Shown piece by piece: positions 1 to 7,540 of a stretch of DNA of 64,000 nucleotides. The position numbers were made by a program, and so were the translations under genes. The notes beneath the pieces are model-generated. The model made no database searches, was not told the origin of the DNA, and worked only from the letters and a program-made list of their open reading frames with translations. How positions within the stretch are numbered: the stretch's first letter is position 1; every line of letters begins with the position of its first letter. Origin of the DNA: Nocardioides marmotae. Lineage in GTDB: Bacteria; Actinomycetota; Actinomycetes; Propionibacteriales; Nocardioidaceae. The stretch covers positions 744,001 to 808,000 of the forward strand of contig NZ_CP053660.1 of the NCBI RefSeq assembly GCF_013177455.1, written 5' to 3'.

Positions 1-669
1 GCGTCGCTCGAGCCGGCTGGCGAAGAACGACACGATCTCGACCAGCACGACGAAGATGAGGGCGAAGGCGACGAAGATGCCGAAGCGCTCGCTCGAGAAG
101 TTGTTGGTGAAGGCCCGCATCTGGTTGAAGGCCTCGGCGACGCCGAAGACGCCGGCGACGGTGGTGTTCTTCAGCAGGGCGATCTGGACGCTGGCCAGGG
201 GCGGCACCGACGCGCGGAGCGCCTGCGGCAGCACCACCTCGCGCATCACGTCGGCGAACGGCAGCCCGATGGATCGGGCCGCCTCGGCCTGGCCCAGCGG
301 TACGGCGTTGACGCCGGAGCGCAGCGCCTCGCAGACGAAGGCGGAGGTGTAGAGCGTCAGGGAGACGACCGCGGCGGCGAAGAACGAGGTCATCGAGATC
401 TCGCCCCACTCGACCCTGATGAAGTTGAACGTGATGCCGATCTTGGGAGCGGCGAACTGGAAGAACATCAGCACGATCAGCAGCGGCGTGTTGCGCACGA
501 GCGCGACGTAGACGGCCGCGGCCCGGCGCAGCACGGCGACCGGCCCCACCCGCATCGCCACGAGGACGGTGCCGAGCAGCATCGAGAGGACGCCGGAGAA
601 GACGAAGAGCAGCACGGTGTGGGCGAAGGCCCACCCCACGAGATCGAGGTTGTCGAGGACGACGTTCAC
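1..669 (-). CDS. gluC: Glutamate/polar amino-acid ABC transporter permease GluC (partial)
   Basis: Inner-membrane permease of a polar amino-acid importer (HisM/GluC family). Reading the minus strand from GTG at 669 gives 223 codons with no stop before the window edge, so the C-terminus is missing. The protein starts VNVVLDNLDLVGWAFAHTV and is strongly hydrophobic. It carries the permease EAA-type loop in GLPFADVMREVVLPQALR, which docks the ATPase. It is third in a gluA-gluB-gluC order, and a second permease (gluD) is expected to the left. A strong hairpin separates it from gluB and probably lowers its expression relative to the binding protein. Glutamate specificity is inferred from resemblance to the gluABCD operons of corynebacteria; a related polar amino acid is possible. 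Confidence 0.9.
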   Translation of the reverse strand, partial: MNVVLDNLDLVGWAFAHTVLLFVFSGVLSMLLGTVLVAMRVGPVAVLRRAAAVYVALVRNTPLLIVLMFFQFAAPKIGITFNFIRVEWGEISMTSFFAAAVVSLTLYTSAFVCEALRSGVNAVPLGQAEAARSIGLPFADVMREVVLPQALRASVPPLASVQIALLKNTTVAGVFGVAEAFNQMRAFTNNFSSERFGIFVAFALIFVVLVEIVSFFASRLERR

Positions 670-693
670 CGGCGGTCCCCTCTCAGGTGCAAG

Positions 694-724
694 GACCGGG
701 GCGGCTCTGGGAGCCGCCCCGGTC
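694..724 (-). terminator. Intercistronic hairpin between gluB and gluC
   Basis: Perfect 14-bp stem GACCGGGGCGGCTC / GAGCCGCCCCGGTC with a 3-base loop (708-710), 15 bases after the gluB stop and 25 bases before the gluC start. It has no U-tract. In ABC importer operons such a structure usually acts as a partial terminator or 3' stabiliser that keeps binding-protein mRNA in excess; that role is inferred here. Confidence 0.7.
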
Positions 725-738
725 ACGGACGTGCAGGA

Positions 739-1629
739 TCAGGCGCACTCGTCGAGCACAGGCGGCTCCGGGGTCTCGGAGCCGGACTTGCCGAGGGTGA
801 CCTCGAAGGCCTCGGCCCACGAGCCGTCCTCGAAGGACTCGGTCAGGACCTCGTTGATCCACTCGCACATCTCGGGGGAGTCCTTGGAGTACCCCACGCC
901 GATCCGCTCCTCGGAGAACTCGTCGCCGACGACCTTGAGCTGGCCCTCGTTCGCGGCGGCGTAGCCCATCAGGATCGAGCCGTCGGTCGACATCGCCTCG
1001 ACGGTGCCGTCCAGGACCTTCTCGACGCACTCGGAGTAGCTGTCGAAGCCGACGCCCTTCATGCCCGCGGCGTTGATGTTGTCGATCGAGGTCGAGCCCG
1101 TCACCGAGCAGACCTCCTTGCCCTGGAGGTCCTCGGGACCCTCCACGTTGCTGTCCGCGGGGACGAGCAGCTGCTGGCCGGTGACCATGTAGGGGCCGGT
1201 CTGGCCGACGACCTTGCGGCGGTCGTCGGTGATCGAGTACGACGCCAGGACCAGGTCGACCTTGCCGTTCTCCAGGAAGGGCTCGCGGTTGTCGGAGACG
1301 GTCTCGACGTACTTCACCTTGGAGGTGTCGTTGGGGTCGATGCCGAGGTCGGCGACGAGCAGCTTGGCGATCTCCACGTCGAAGCCGGAGGGCATGTCGG
1401 CCGCGGCGTCCATGAACCCGAGCCCAGGCTGGTCGTACTTCACCCCGACGTTGATGGTGCCCGCCTCGGCGAGCTCCTTCATCCGGGTGCCGTCCTCGAA
1501 CTTGTCGGCGGCGTTCTCCTCGGCCTGGACGTCGCGTCCGTCGGAATCGCTCCCGGCGTCGCCGCACGCGGCGAGCGACAGCGCGAGGCCGATGGCTGCG
1601 ACCGCAGCCTTGGTTCGGGTCATGCGCAT
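739..1629 (-). CDS. gluB: Glutamate-binding lipoprotein GluB
   Basis: Extracellular solute-binding protein of the glutamate importer, 296 aa. It has a signal peptide ending in lipobox LAAC, with the lipid-anchored Cys at residue 22, followed by an acidic linker and a type II periplasmic-binding fold (SBP_bac_3: GFDVEIAKLLVADLG, then an EPFLENGKVDLVLASYSI segment typical of this family). The start ATG at 1629 has AGGAGAG five bases upstream, favoured over the ATG two codons later. The gene lies 50 bp after gluA and is flanked by hairpins on both sides, consistent with high expression. Family assignment is firm; the ligand is inferred from the gluABC arrangement. Confidence 0.93.
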   Translation of the reverse strand: MRMTRTKAAVAAIGLALSLAACGDAGSDSDGRDVQAEENAADKFEDGTRMKELAEAGTINVGVKYDQPGLGFMDAAADMPSGFDVEIAKLLVADLGIDPNDTSKVKYVETVSDNREPFLENGKVDLVLASYSITDDRRKVVGQTGPYMVTGQQLLVPADSNVEGPEDLQGKEVCSVTGSTSIDNINAAGMKGVGFDSYSECVEKVLDGTVEAMSTDGSILMGYAAANEGQLKVVGDEFSEERIGVGYSKDSPEMCEWINEVLTESFEDGSWAEAFEVTLGKSGSETPEPPVLDECA

Positions 1630-1644
1630 GTTCTCTCCTTCTGC

Positions 1645-1664
1645 CGAGCCGGGGGTCCGGCTCG
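1645..1664 (-). terminator. Intercistronic hairpin between gluA and gluB
   Basis: Perfect 8-bp stem CGAGCCGG / CCGGCTCG with a 4-base loop in the 50-bp gluA-gluB gap, just before the gluB ribosome-binding site. It probably protects or processes the gluB transcript. Confidence 0.45.
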
Positions 1665-1679
1665 TGGTCCGTGGATGGA

Positions 1680-2447
1680 TCAGTGCTTGAGGATCTTGCC
1701 GAGGAAGTCCTTGGCCCGATCGCTCTGCGGGTTGGTGAAGAACTGCTCGGGCGCTGCTTCCTCGACGATCGCGCCGTCGGACATGAAGACCACCCGGTCA
1801 CCAGCGGTGCGGGCGAAGCCCATCTCGTGGGTGACCACGACCATCGTCATGCCCCGCTGGGCCAGGTCGACCATCACCTCGAGGACCTCCGAGATCATCT
1901 CGGGGTCCAGGGCCGACGTCGGCTCGTCGAAGAGCATGACCTTGGGCTCCATCGCCAGGGCGCGGGCGATCGCGACGCGCTGCTGCTGGCCGCCGGAGAG
2001 CTGGGCGGGGTACTTCGCGGCCTGGTGGGCGACGCCGACCCGGTCGAGCAGCTCGAGGGCCCGCTTCTCGGCGGCGTCCTTCTTCTGGCCGCGGACCTTG
2101 ATCGGGCCGAGGGTGACGTTCTCGAGGATCGTCTTGTGGGCGAAGAGGTTGAAGCTCTGGAAGACCATGCCGACCTCCGCGCGCAGGTTCGCCAGGGCCT
2201 TGCCCTCCTGCGGCAGCGGCTCGCCGTCGAGGCTGATCGTGCCCTTGTCGATCGTCTCGAGGCGGTTGATCGTGCGGCACAGGGTCGACTTGCCCGACCC
2301 GGAGGGGCCGATGACGACGACGACCTCACCCCGGTGGATGGTCAGGTCGATGTCGCGGAGCACGTGCAGGTCGCCGAACCACTTGTCCACGTGGCTCAGC
2401 ACGACCAGCGGCTCGGCGGAACCCTCCGTCGTACGGCGTGTCGTCAT
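1680..2447 (-). CDS. gluA: Glutamate ABC transporter ATP-binding protein GluA
   Basis: Cytoplasmic ATPase that powers the GluBC(D) importer, 255 aa, the usual length for the HisP/GlnQ family. Visible motifs in order: Walker [11 protein letters not shown]-loop in MVFQSFNLF, signature LSGGQQQR, Walker B VMLFDEP, D-loop SALD and switch His in VVVTHEMG. It is first in the operon. The -10 hexamer TAGTCT (complement 2456-2461) lies 8 bases from the ATG, so the transcript is probably leaderless or nearly so. It is divergent from miaB across about 140 bp. Confidence 0.95.
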   Translation of the reverse strand: MTTRRTTEGSAEPLVVLSHVDKWFGDLHVLRDIDLTIHRGEVVVVIGPSGSGKSTLCRTINRLETIDKGTISLDGEPLPQEGKALANLRAEVGMVFQSFNLFAHKTILENVTLGPIKVRGQKKDAAEKRALELLDRVGVAHQAAKYPAQLSGGQQQRVAIARALAMEPKVMLFDEPTSALDPEMISEVLEVMVDLAQRGMTMVVVTHEMGFARTAGDRVVFMSDGAIVEEAAPEQFFTNPQSDRAKDFLGKILKH

Positions 2448-2455
2448 GTCGCTGG

Positions 2456-2461
2456 AGACTA
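2456..2461 (-). promoter_or_regulatory. Putative -10 element of gluABC
   Basis: TAGTCT on the minus strand fits the actinobacterial TANNNT consensus. It is 8 bases from the gluA ATG, which predicts a near-leaderless mRNA. No convincing -35 was seen. Confidence 0.4.
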
Positions 2462-2584
2462 CTCACTCCTGCCACGACCGGGCCATGTCTGGCGCTGGGG
2501 CGCCTCCGACCGGAACCCGATCGTGACCTCGGCCGACGCGGGATTCCGCGGCGCCGCGCGCCGCGCCGTACCCTGGGAGACGCT

Positions 2585-4063
2585 ATGTCGACGCCCCGCA
2601 CCTACGAGGTCCGCACCTACGGGTGCCAGATGAACGTCCACGACTCCGAGCGGCTCACCGGCCTGCTCGAGGGTGCCGGGTACGCCGCCGCGCCGACGGG
2701 CGAGCAGGCCGACGTCGTCGTCTTCAACACCTGCGCGGTCCGGGAGAACGCCGACAACAAGCTCTACGGCAACCTCGGCCACCTCGCGCCGGTCAAGGCC
2801 GCCAAGCCCGGCATGCAGATCGCCGTCGGCGGCTGCCTGGCGCAGAAGGACCGCACCACGATCACCGAGCGCGCGCCGTGGGTCGACGTCGTCTTCGGCA
2901 CCCACAACATCGGCTCGCTGCCGGTGCTGCTGGAGCGGGCGCGGGTCCAGCAGGAGGCCCAGGTCGAGATCCTGGAGAGCCTCGACGTCTTCCCGAGCAC
3001 GCTGCCCACCAAGCGCGAGTCGGCGTACGCCGCGTGGGTCTCGGTCTCGGTCGGGTGCAACAACACCTGCACCTTCTGCATCGTCCCGGCGCTGCGCGGC
3101 AAGGAGAAGGACCGCCGCCCCGGCGACATCCTCGCCGAGGTCCGCGCGCTCGTCGCCGAGGGCGTCACCGAGGTGACCCTGCTGGGCCAGAACGTCAACG
3201 CCTACGGCGTGGAGTTCGGCGACCGGCAGGCCTTCTCCAAGCTGCTGCGCGCCTGCGGGGAGATCGAGGGCCTCGAGCGGGTCCGGTTCACCAGCCCGCA
3301 CCCCGCGGAGTTCACCGACGACGTCATCGAGGCGATGGCCGAGACCCCGAACGTGATGCCGAGCCTGCACATGCCGCTGCAGTCCGGCTCGGACCGGGTG
3401 CTGCGCGCGATGCGCCGCTCCTACCGGTCCTCGAAGTTCCTGGGGATCATCGACCGGGTCCGTGCCGCGATCCCGGAGGCCGCGATCACCACCGACATCA
3501 TCGTCGGCTTCCCCGGTGAGACCGAGGAGGACTTCCTCGAGACGCTGCGGGTGGTCCGCGAGTCGCGGTTCGCCAGCGCCTTCACCTTCCAGTACTCCAA
3601 GCGCCCCGGCACCCCGGCCGCTGTCCTCGACGACCAGGTCCCGCCCGACGTGGTCAAGGACCGGTACGGCCGGCTGGCCGACCTGGTCAACGAGATCGCC
3701 TGGGAGGAGAACAAGGCGATCGTCGGTCGCACCGTCGAGCTGATGGTCGCCGAGGGCGAGGGCCGCAAGGACGCCGAGACGCTGCGCCTCTCCGGCCGCG
3801 CGCCCGACAACCGGCTGGTGCACTTCGCCGCCCCGGACCCCCGGCTGGGCACGCCGCGACCCGGGGACATGGTCACCGCCGAGGTCACCTACGCCGCGCC
3901 CCACCACCTGGTCGCCGACCGCGTGCTGGCCGTGCGGCGTACCCGCTCCGGCGACGCCTGGGAGGCTCGCACCGCCGCCCCGGCCGCGCCCTCCGGGGTC
4001 TCGCTGGGCATGCCGTCGCTCGGCGTGCCTGCGCCGCTGCCGGCGGCGCCCGCCTGCGGCTGA
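2585..4063 (+). CDS. miaB: tRNA-2-methylthio-N6-dimethylallyladenosine synthase MiaB
   Basis: Radical-SAM methylthiotransferase that adds the 2-methylthio group to i6A37 of tRNAs reading UNN codons, after MiaA has prenylated the base. 492 aa. The N-terminal UPF0004 domain has cluster ligands C14, C50 and C84. The radical-SAM motif is GCNNTCTFC (C158, C162, C165). A C-terminal TRAM domain sits around residues 380-450, followed by an Ala/Pro-rich tail. ATG 2585 was chosen because the family N-terminus ([13 protein letters not shown]) begins right after it and GGGAG lies 5-6 bases upstream; the open frame runs further upstream but without family similarity. miaA, encoding the previous enzyme of the pathway, lies 2.5 kb downstream. 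Confidence 0.97.
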   Translation: MSTPRTYEVRTYGCQMNVHDSERLTGLLEGAGYAAAPTGEQADVVVFNTCAVRENADNKLYGNLGHLAPVKAAKPGMQIAVGGCLAQKDRTTITERAPWVDVVFGTHNIGSLPVLLERARVQQEAQVEILESLDVFPSTLPTKRESAYAAWVSVSVGCNNTCTFCIVPALRGKEKDRRPGDILAEVRALVAEGVTEVTLLGQNVNAYGVEFGDRQAFSKLLRACGEIEGLERVRFTSPHPAEFTDDVIEAMAETPNVMPSLHMPLQSGSDRVLRAMRRSYRSSKFLGIIDRVRAAIPEAAITTDIIVGFPGETEEDFLETLRVVRESRFASAFTFQYSKRPGTPAAVLDDQVPPDVVKDRYGRLADLVNEIAWEENKAIVGRTVELMVAEGEGRKDAETLRLSGRAPDNRLVHFAAPDPRLGTPRPGDMVTAEVTYAAPHHLVADRVLAVRRTRSGDAWEARTAAPAAPSGVSLGMPSLGVPAPLPAAPACG

Positions 4064-4084
4064 GGCCGCCCGGGCCGGCGGGTC

Positions 4085-4711
4085 TCAGGAGCCTGCCGCG
4101 GCCCAGGAGTGGTAGGCCCCGGCGATGCCGGTGACGATCCGCTCCATCCGCGAGTAGGGGACGTCCGCGCGCTCGTCCGGCACGCCGAAGGTGACCGCGG
4201 TGACCTCGACCTCGAGCACCGTGCCCGTCCCCACCCGGGTCAGCCCGGTGACGTAGCGGTCGCCGAGCGCGACCCCGCGGTGCACCAGCACCTGCCCGCC
4301 GGGGAGGTCCACCCACCGGCCGTCCTCCTCGTAGACCGTGGCGACACGCACCTCGTCGGCCCAGGAGCCGAACAGCGGCCGGGCCCGCCACTCGACGGCG
4401 TGCGGGTCCTCGTAGTCGCGCACCCCGTTGCAGCGGAAGTCCTCCGCGGTCCCGTCGCCGGCGGGGACGTCGATGTCGGTGCCGGTCCACCCGGACAGCG
4501 CGGCGGAGGTGATGACGAAGCACGGGTCGTCGGCAGGGTCCGGCGCCCGGTCCTCCGCCGGGTCCTCCGCCGACGTCGGGCCGGGGCGGGTCGGGCCGGG
4601 CAGGACCCGGGCGTCGCCCTCGGTCACCGCCCACCACACCACCGAGGCGGTGAGGAGCGCGAGGACGCTGATGATCCAGGGGCCGACGCCCTCGCGGAGG
4701 CGGCTGCGCAT
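4085..4711 (-). CDS. Membrane-anchored hypothetical protein
   Basis: Unrecognised 208-aa protein. Residues about 12-28 (WIISVLALLTASVVWWAV) form a single N-terminal membrane anchor or uncleaved signal. A Pro/Glu/Asp-rich linker to about residue 60 follows, then a probably extracytoplasmic domain with two cysteines (in DDPCFVI and DFRCNGV). It converges with miaB, their stops being 22 bp apart. The start ATG has TAGACA 6 bases upstream, a weak -10 that would give a leaderless mRNA. Conserved actinobacterial miaB-miaA loci often carry such a protein, but no function can be assigned. Confidence 0.75.
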   Translation of the reverse strand: MRSRLREGVGPWIISVLALLTASVVWWAVTEGDARVLPGPTRPGPTSAEDPAEDRAPDPADDPCFVITSAALSGWTGTDIDVPAGDGTAEDFRCNGVRDYEDPHAVEWRARPLFGSWADEVRVATVYEEDGRWVDLPGGQVLVHRGVALGDRYVTGLTRVGTGTVLEVEVTAVTFGVPDERADVPYSRMERIVTGIAGAYHSWAAAGS

Positions 4712-4739
4712 GGCCGGTGTCTACCCGCCCGTGACGCGG

Positions 4740-4771
4740 CCGAACCTCCCGGCGGACGCCGGGAGGTTCGG
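4740..4771. repeat. Perfect 15-bp inverted repeat
   Basis: CCGAACCTCCCGGCG (4740-4754) and its exact complement (4757-4771) are separated by only GA, giving an almost loopless cruciform or very stable hairpin between two minus-strand genes. It sits downstream of the acidic-protein operon and upstream of the membrane-anchored hypothetical gene, so it is probably a terminator for the former. Confidence 0.7.
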
Positions 4772-4823
4772 TCAGCGGTCGGTCAGCGGTCGGTCAGCGG
4801 GCGGTCAGAGGGCGGTCAGAGGT
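4769..4823. repeat. Five tandem copies of an 11-bp unit
   Basis: The unit CGGTCAGCGGT is repeated at 4769, 4780 and 4791, with variants CGGTCAGAGGK at 4802 and 4813. The array abuts the 15-bp inverted repeat and runs through the stop codon of the adjacent minus-strand gene (stop at 4816-4818). Confidence 0.75.
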
Positions 4824-5166
4824 CGGGCTTGGCGTCGAAGGGGTGGTCCGCCGAGCGCGGGTCCTTCGAGGGGTAGCCGGCCTTGGGCCGTACGGGGTCG
4901 GGGTTGGCCTCCGGGCCGCCCGCTGACTGCTCGGGAGGTACGTCGTCCGCGTCCGCCTCGTTGCCCGTCTCGTCCCCGGGCTCCGCGACGGAGTTGTCGC
5001 GGACGCCGTCGGTGCTGGTCTGGCCGGGGCCGGCGTGGCCGACCCGCTCGGAGCTGACGCCCATCCCGCCCGCGGCGCCCTGCGGCCCGGTGGCGTTGGG
5101 ATTCGAGGCGCGCAGCGGCTCGGCGAGGTCGGGGTCGACCGGGGGCTCCCCGGGCAGGTCGCTCAC
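4816..5166 (-). CDS. Small acidic disordered protein (116 aa)
   Basis: Unrecognised. The start GTG at 5166 overlaps the stop of the upstream 100-aa gene as GTGA, so translation is probably coupled. The protein (MSDLPGEPPVDPDL...) has almost no hydrophobic residues. It is rich in Asp, Glu, Pro, Gly and Ser, and ends in a slightly more basic, aromatic-containing tail (KAGYPSKDPRSADHPF) that looks like a short conserved motif. It is the last gene of a six-gene operon of similar tiny acidic proteins and a Nudix hydrolase. High disorder is apparent; the function is unknown. Confidence 0.7.
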   Translation of the reverse strand: MSDLPGEPPVDPDLAEPLRASNPNATGPQGAAGGMGVSSERVGHAGPGQTSTDGVRDNSVAEPGDETGNEADADDVPPEQSAGGPEANPDPVRPKAGYPSKDPRSADHPFDAKPDL

Positions 5167-5465
5167 TCCGCCTTCCCCTGCTCGGCGGCGCCCTCGTCCT
5201 GCGCGCCGGCCTCGGCCGGGCTGGCCTCGGTCGCCTCGGTGGAGGTGTCCTCGGAGCCCGACATCTGCTCCTGGAGCGTGTCGGGCGTGCTGTCGTCGAT
5301 GGCCGGGTTCTCGGCCGGGGTCAGGTCCGGGATCGTCCGCTCGTCGGCGGCCGCGACCGGCTCCTCGACCGCGTCGGCGCCGCCCGGGTTGGGCTCGCCG
5401 GGCTCGATCTGGGGGTCGGGCATGGGAGCGAGCTCCCCCGTCCCGGTGTCGGTCTGGTCGGACAT
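5163..5465 (-). CDS. Small acidic disordered protein (100 aa)
   Basis: Unrecognised protein beginning MSDQTDTGTGELAP. It is very rich in Glu, Asp, Ala, Pro and Thr, with essentially no hydrophobic core, and is predicted disordered. ATG 5465 shares a base with the TGA stop of the Nudix gene (TGATG), and its own stop overlaps the next start, so it sits in a tightly coupled operon. Its MSDQT start is shared with the 60-aa protein upstream, suggesting the small proteins are paralogues or are recognised through a common N-terminus. Confidence 0.7.
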   Translation of the reverse strand: MSDQTDTGTGELAPMPDPQIEPGEPNPGGADAVEEPVAAADERTIPDLTPAENPAIDDSTPDTLQEQMSGSEDTSTEATEASPAEAGAQDEGAAEQGKAE

Positions 5466-5977
5466 CAGTCCTCCTCGTCGAAGCCGAAGGTCGAGTACGG
5501 CGTGCTGGTACCCGACCGGATGCCCCGCAACACGGCCGCCTCGTGCGGCACGACGGGGTCGGGCAGGGCGTCGAGCGGCCACCACCGCAGGTCGGCGGCC
5601 TTGTCCTGCTCGACCACCCGGGGCTCACCGGTCCAGGTGCGGGCGGTGAAGAAGAAGTCGACCCGCTCGTCGATCGGCAGGTCGTGGGCGGTGCGCTGCA
5701 TGGCCGTCACGAAGGTCAGGTCGAGCCCGTCGATGCCGAGCTCCTCGCGCGCCTCGCGGTGGGCGGCGGCGTACGCCGTCTCGCCGCGCTCGACGTGGCC
5801 GGCGGCCGCGGCGGCCCAGTGGTCGTCCATGTAGCCGGTCCCGCGGCGCAGCTGGAGCAGCACCTCGGTGCCGCGGGAGCCGTCGCGGAGCAGGAAGACG
5901 TACGCCGCGGGGACCACGACGAACCGGCCGTGCAACGGGTCGGGCTCGTGCGCGCTCGGCTCACTCAGGGCGGTCAC
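5465..5977 (-). CDS. Nudix hydrolase
   Basis: 170-aa cytoplasmic pyrophosphohydrolase of nucleoside-diphosphate-linked compounds. A complete Nudix box G-x5-E-x7-REAREELGI is visible (GHVERGE ... REAREELG). The rest matches MutT-like sanitising or housekeeping hydrolases (FVVVPAAYVFLLRDG, VDFFFTARTW). The start GTG at 5977 overlaps the upstream 60-aa gene by 17 bp. It is the only folded enzyme in an operon of disordered acidic proteins. The substrate cannot be told from sequence. Confidence 0.9.
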   Translation of the reverse strand: MTALSEPSAHEPDPLHGRFVVVPAAYVFLLRDGSRGTEVLLQLRRGTGYMDDHWAAAAAGHVERGETAYAAAHREAREELGIDGLDLTFVTAMQRTAHDLPIDERVDFFFTARTWTGEPRVVEQDKAADLRWWPLDALPDPVVPHEAAVLRGIRSGTSTPYSTFGFDEED

Positions 5978-6143
5978 CGTGCCGGTGGTCGGCCTCGGAG
6001 CCGGCGACCGGCTCCTCGAGGTGGGCCTCGTCGACCTCGCCGCGGGGCTCGCGGTCGGCGTCGGTGGGGGCCGCCGGCTGGTCCTCGCGCAGCGGCGTGC
6101 CGGGCGCGCTGTCGGCCACGCCCTCGGGGGTCTGGTCGCTCAC
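5961..6143 (-). CDS. Small acidic protein (60 aa)
   Basis: Unrecognised, MSDQTPEGVADSAPG..., highly acidic and low in hydrophobic residues. The GTG start (6143) overlaps the stop of the preceding 52-aa gene as GTGA, and its end overlaps the Nudix gene by 17 bp. The tight overlaps support it as a real translated frame despite its size. Confidence 0.6.
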   Translation of the reverse strand: MSDQTPEGVADSAPGTPLREDQPAAPTDADREPRGEVDEAHLEEPVAGSEADHRHGDRPE

Positions 6144-6298
6144 GCCGGCTCCTCCTCGTCGGGGGTCTCGTCGTTCGGGGTGGCGGCGGGCTCGCCGGTC
6201 GCGCCCTCGTAGACGGTGCCCGTGTCGGGCGACTCCGGCTCCTCGGGGGCGTACTCGTCGGCCTCGTTCTCGACCTGCTCGGGGTTGGTCTCGCTCAT
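6140..6298 (-). CDS. Small acidic protein (52 aa)
   Basis: Very short gene from ATG 6298 to TGA 6140-6142: MSETNPEQVENEADEY..., ending EEEPA. About one third of the residues are Glu or Asp. It is coupled to the next gene by a GTGA overlap and starts 34 bp after the 55-aa gene. No family recognised. Confidence 0.55.
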   Translation of the reverse strand: MSETNPEQVENEADEYAPEEPESPDTGTVYEGATGEPAATPNDETPDEEEPA

Positions 6299-6332
6299 GC
6301 GCCGGCTCCTGTCGCTCGCTGATCGGGATCGG

Positions 6333-6500
6333 TCACTGGCTGGGCTCGGGGAACGACGTCTCGGCGTTCTCCTCGCGGACGTCCTCCTCGGCGGGCGACG
6401 GCTCCTGGCCGTCGGGCAGCTCGCTGCCGTGCTCGCCGGGCGGCTGCTGATCGGCGTCGAGCAGGGGCTCGTCGCGCTCCTCGGGGATCGGGGCGGTCAT
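6333..6500 (-). CDS. Small acidic protein (55 aa), first gene of the operon
   Basis: ATG 6500 to TGA 6333-6335 encodes MTAPIPEERDEPLLDAD... ending FPEPSQ, strongly acidic with few hydrophobics. A good ribosome-binding site GGAGGG lies 5 bases upstream. It heads the six-gene minus-strand operon that runs to 4816 and is divergent from miaA across about 47 bp. Function unknown. Confidence 0.6.
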   Translation of the reverse strand: MTAPIPEERDEPLLDADQQPPGEHGSELPDGQEPSPAEEDVREENAETSFPEPSQ

Positions 6501-6547
6501 CGGTGCCCTCCATCGTCTCGGCTGCGGTTCCTTGTCACACTAGCCAC

Positions 6548-7540
6548 ATGCGGTCGACCTCAATCCCGGCCGTCGACGAGACCCCCGACGAGACCGCCGC
6601 CGAGACCGCCGACACCGCGGAGACGGCCGCGACGCCGATCGTCGCCGTGGTCGGCGCGACCGCCAGCGGCAAGACCGCGCTCTCCCTCGACCTCGCCGAG
6701 CGGCTCGGCGGCGAGGTGGTCAACACCGACGCGATGCAGCTCTACCGCGGCATGGACATCGGCACCGCCAAGGTGCCGCCGGCCGAGCGCCGCGGCATCC
6801 GCCACCACCTGCTCGACCTGCTCTCGGTGCGCGAGCCGGCCTCGGTCGCGCAGTTCCAGGGCTGGGCGCGCGCGACGATCGCGGACCTGCGGGCCGCCGG
6901 CCGGGTGCCGGTGCTGGTCGGCGGTTCGGCGCTCTACACCCGCGCGGTGCTCGACCGCTTCGAGTTCCCCGGCACCGACGACGCGGTCCGCGCCCGGCTC
7001 GAGGCCGAGCTCGCGGAGGTCGGCCCGGCCGCGCTGCACGCCCGCCTCGCCGAGGTCGACCCCGAGGCGGCCGCACGGATCCTGGTCGAGAACGGCCGCC
7101 GTACCGTCCGCGCGCTGGAGGTCGTCGAGATCACCGGGCGCCCGTTCAGCGCGTCGCTGCCGCAGCTGGAGTACGTCGACCCTGCCACCGTGCAGATCGG
7201 CGTGGACATCGACCGGCCGGCCCTCGACGCCCGGATCGAGCAGCGGGTCGACGCGATGTTCGCCGCCGGCCTCGTCGAGGAGGTCGCCCGCCTGCTCGAC
7301 GAGGGGCTCGCCGAGGGGAGGACCGCGAGCCGCGCCATCGGGTACGTCGAGGTGATGGCCCACCTCGCCGGCGAGCTGACCCTGGCCGAGGCGCGCGAGC
7401 GGACCGTGATCGCCACGCGCCGCTTCGCCCGCCGGCAGGACGCGTGGTTCCGCAAGGACCCGCGGGTGGTGTGGGTCCGCCACGACGACCTCGACCGGGT
7501 CGAGCGCGCGCTGGAGGCGATCGGCAGGGTGGGGGCATGA
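6548..7540 (+). CDS. miaA: tRNA dimethylallyltransferase MiaA
   Basis: Transfers the dimethylallyl group to N6 of A37 in tRNAs reading UNN codons, the substrate-making step for MiaB. 330 aa from ATG 6548. Walker A-like P-loop GATASGKTAL is at about residues 36-45, with the family segments DAMQLYRGMDIGTAKV, LVGGSALYTRAVLD, and RRFARRQDAWFRKD near the C-terminus. There is a Thr/Ala/Glu-rich N-terminal extension of about 28 residues before the P-loop, so a slightly later start is possible. No Shine-Dalgarno is visible; CACACT at 6536-6541 sits 6 bases before the ATG, consistent with a leaderless mRNA. It overlaps the next gene by 4 bp. Confidence 0.96.
   Translation: MRSTSIPAVDETPDETAAETADTAETAATPIVAVVGATASGKTALSLDLAERLGGEVVNTDAMQLYRGMDIGTAKVPPAERRGIRHHLLDLLSVREPASVAQFQGWARATIADLRAAGRVPVLVGGSALYTRAVLDRFEFPGTDDAVRARLEAELAEVGPAALHARLAEVDPEAAARILVENGRRTVRALEVVEITGRPFSASLPQLEYVDPATVQIGVDIDRPALDARIEQRVDAMFAAGLVEEVARLLDEGLAEGRTASRAIGYVEVMAHLAGELTLAEARERTVIATRRFARRQDAWFRKDPRVVWVRHDDLDRVERALEAIGRVGA

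Noticed and set aside
1671..2633. Long antisense frames over gluA, miaB and many other genes
   Set aside because: High GC leaves all six frames open; these frames have Arg/Gly/Ala-rich compositions and shadow genes with clear family motifs.
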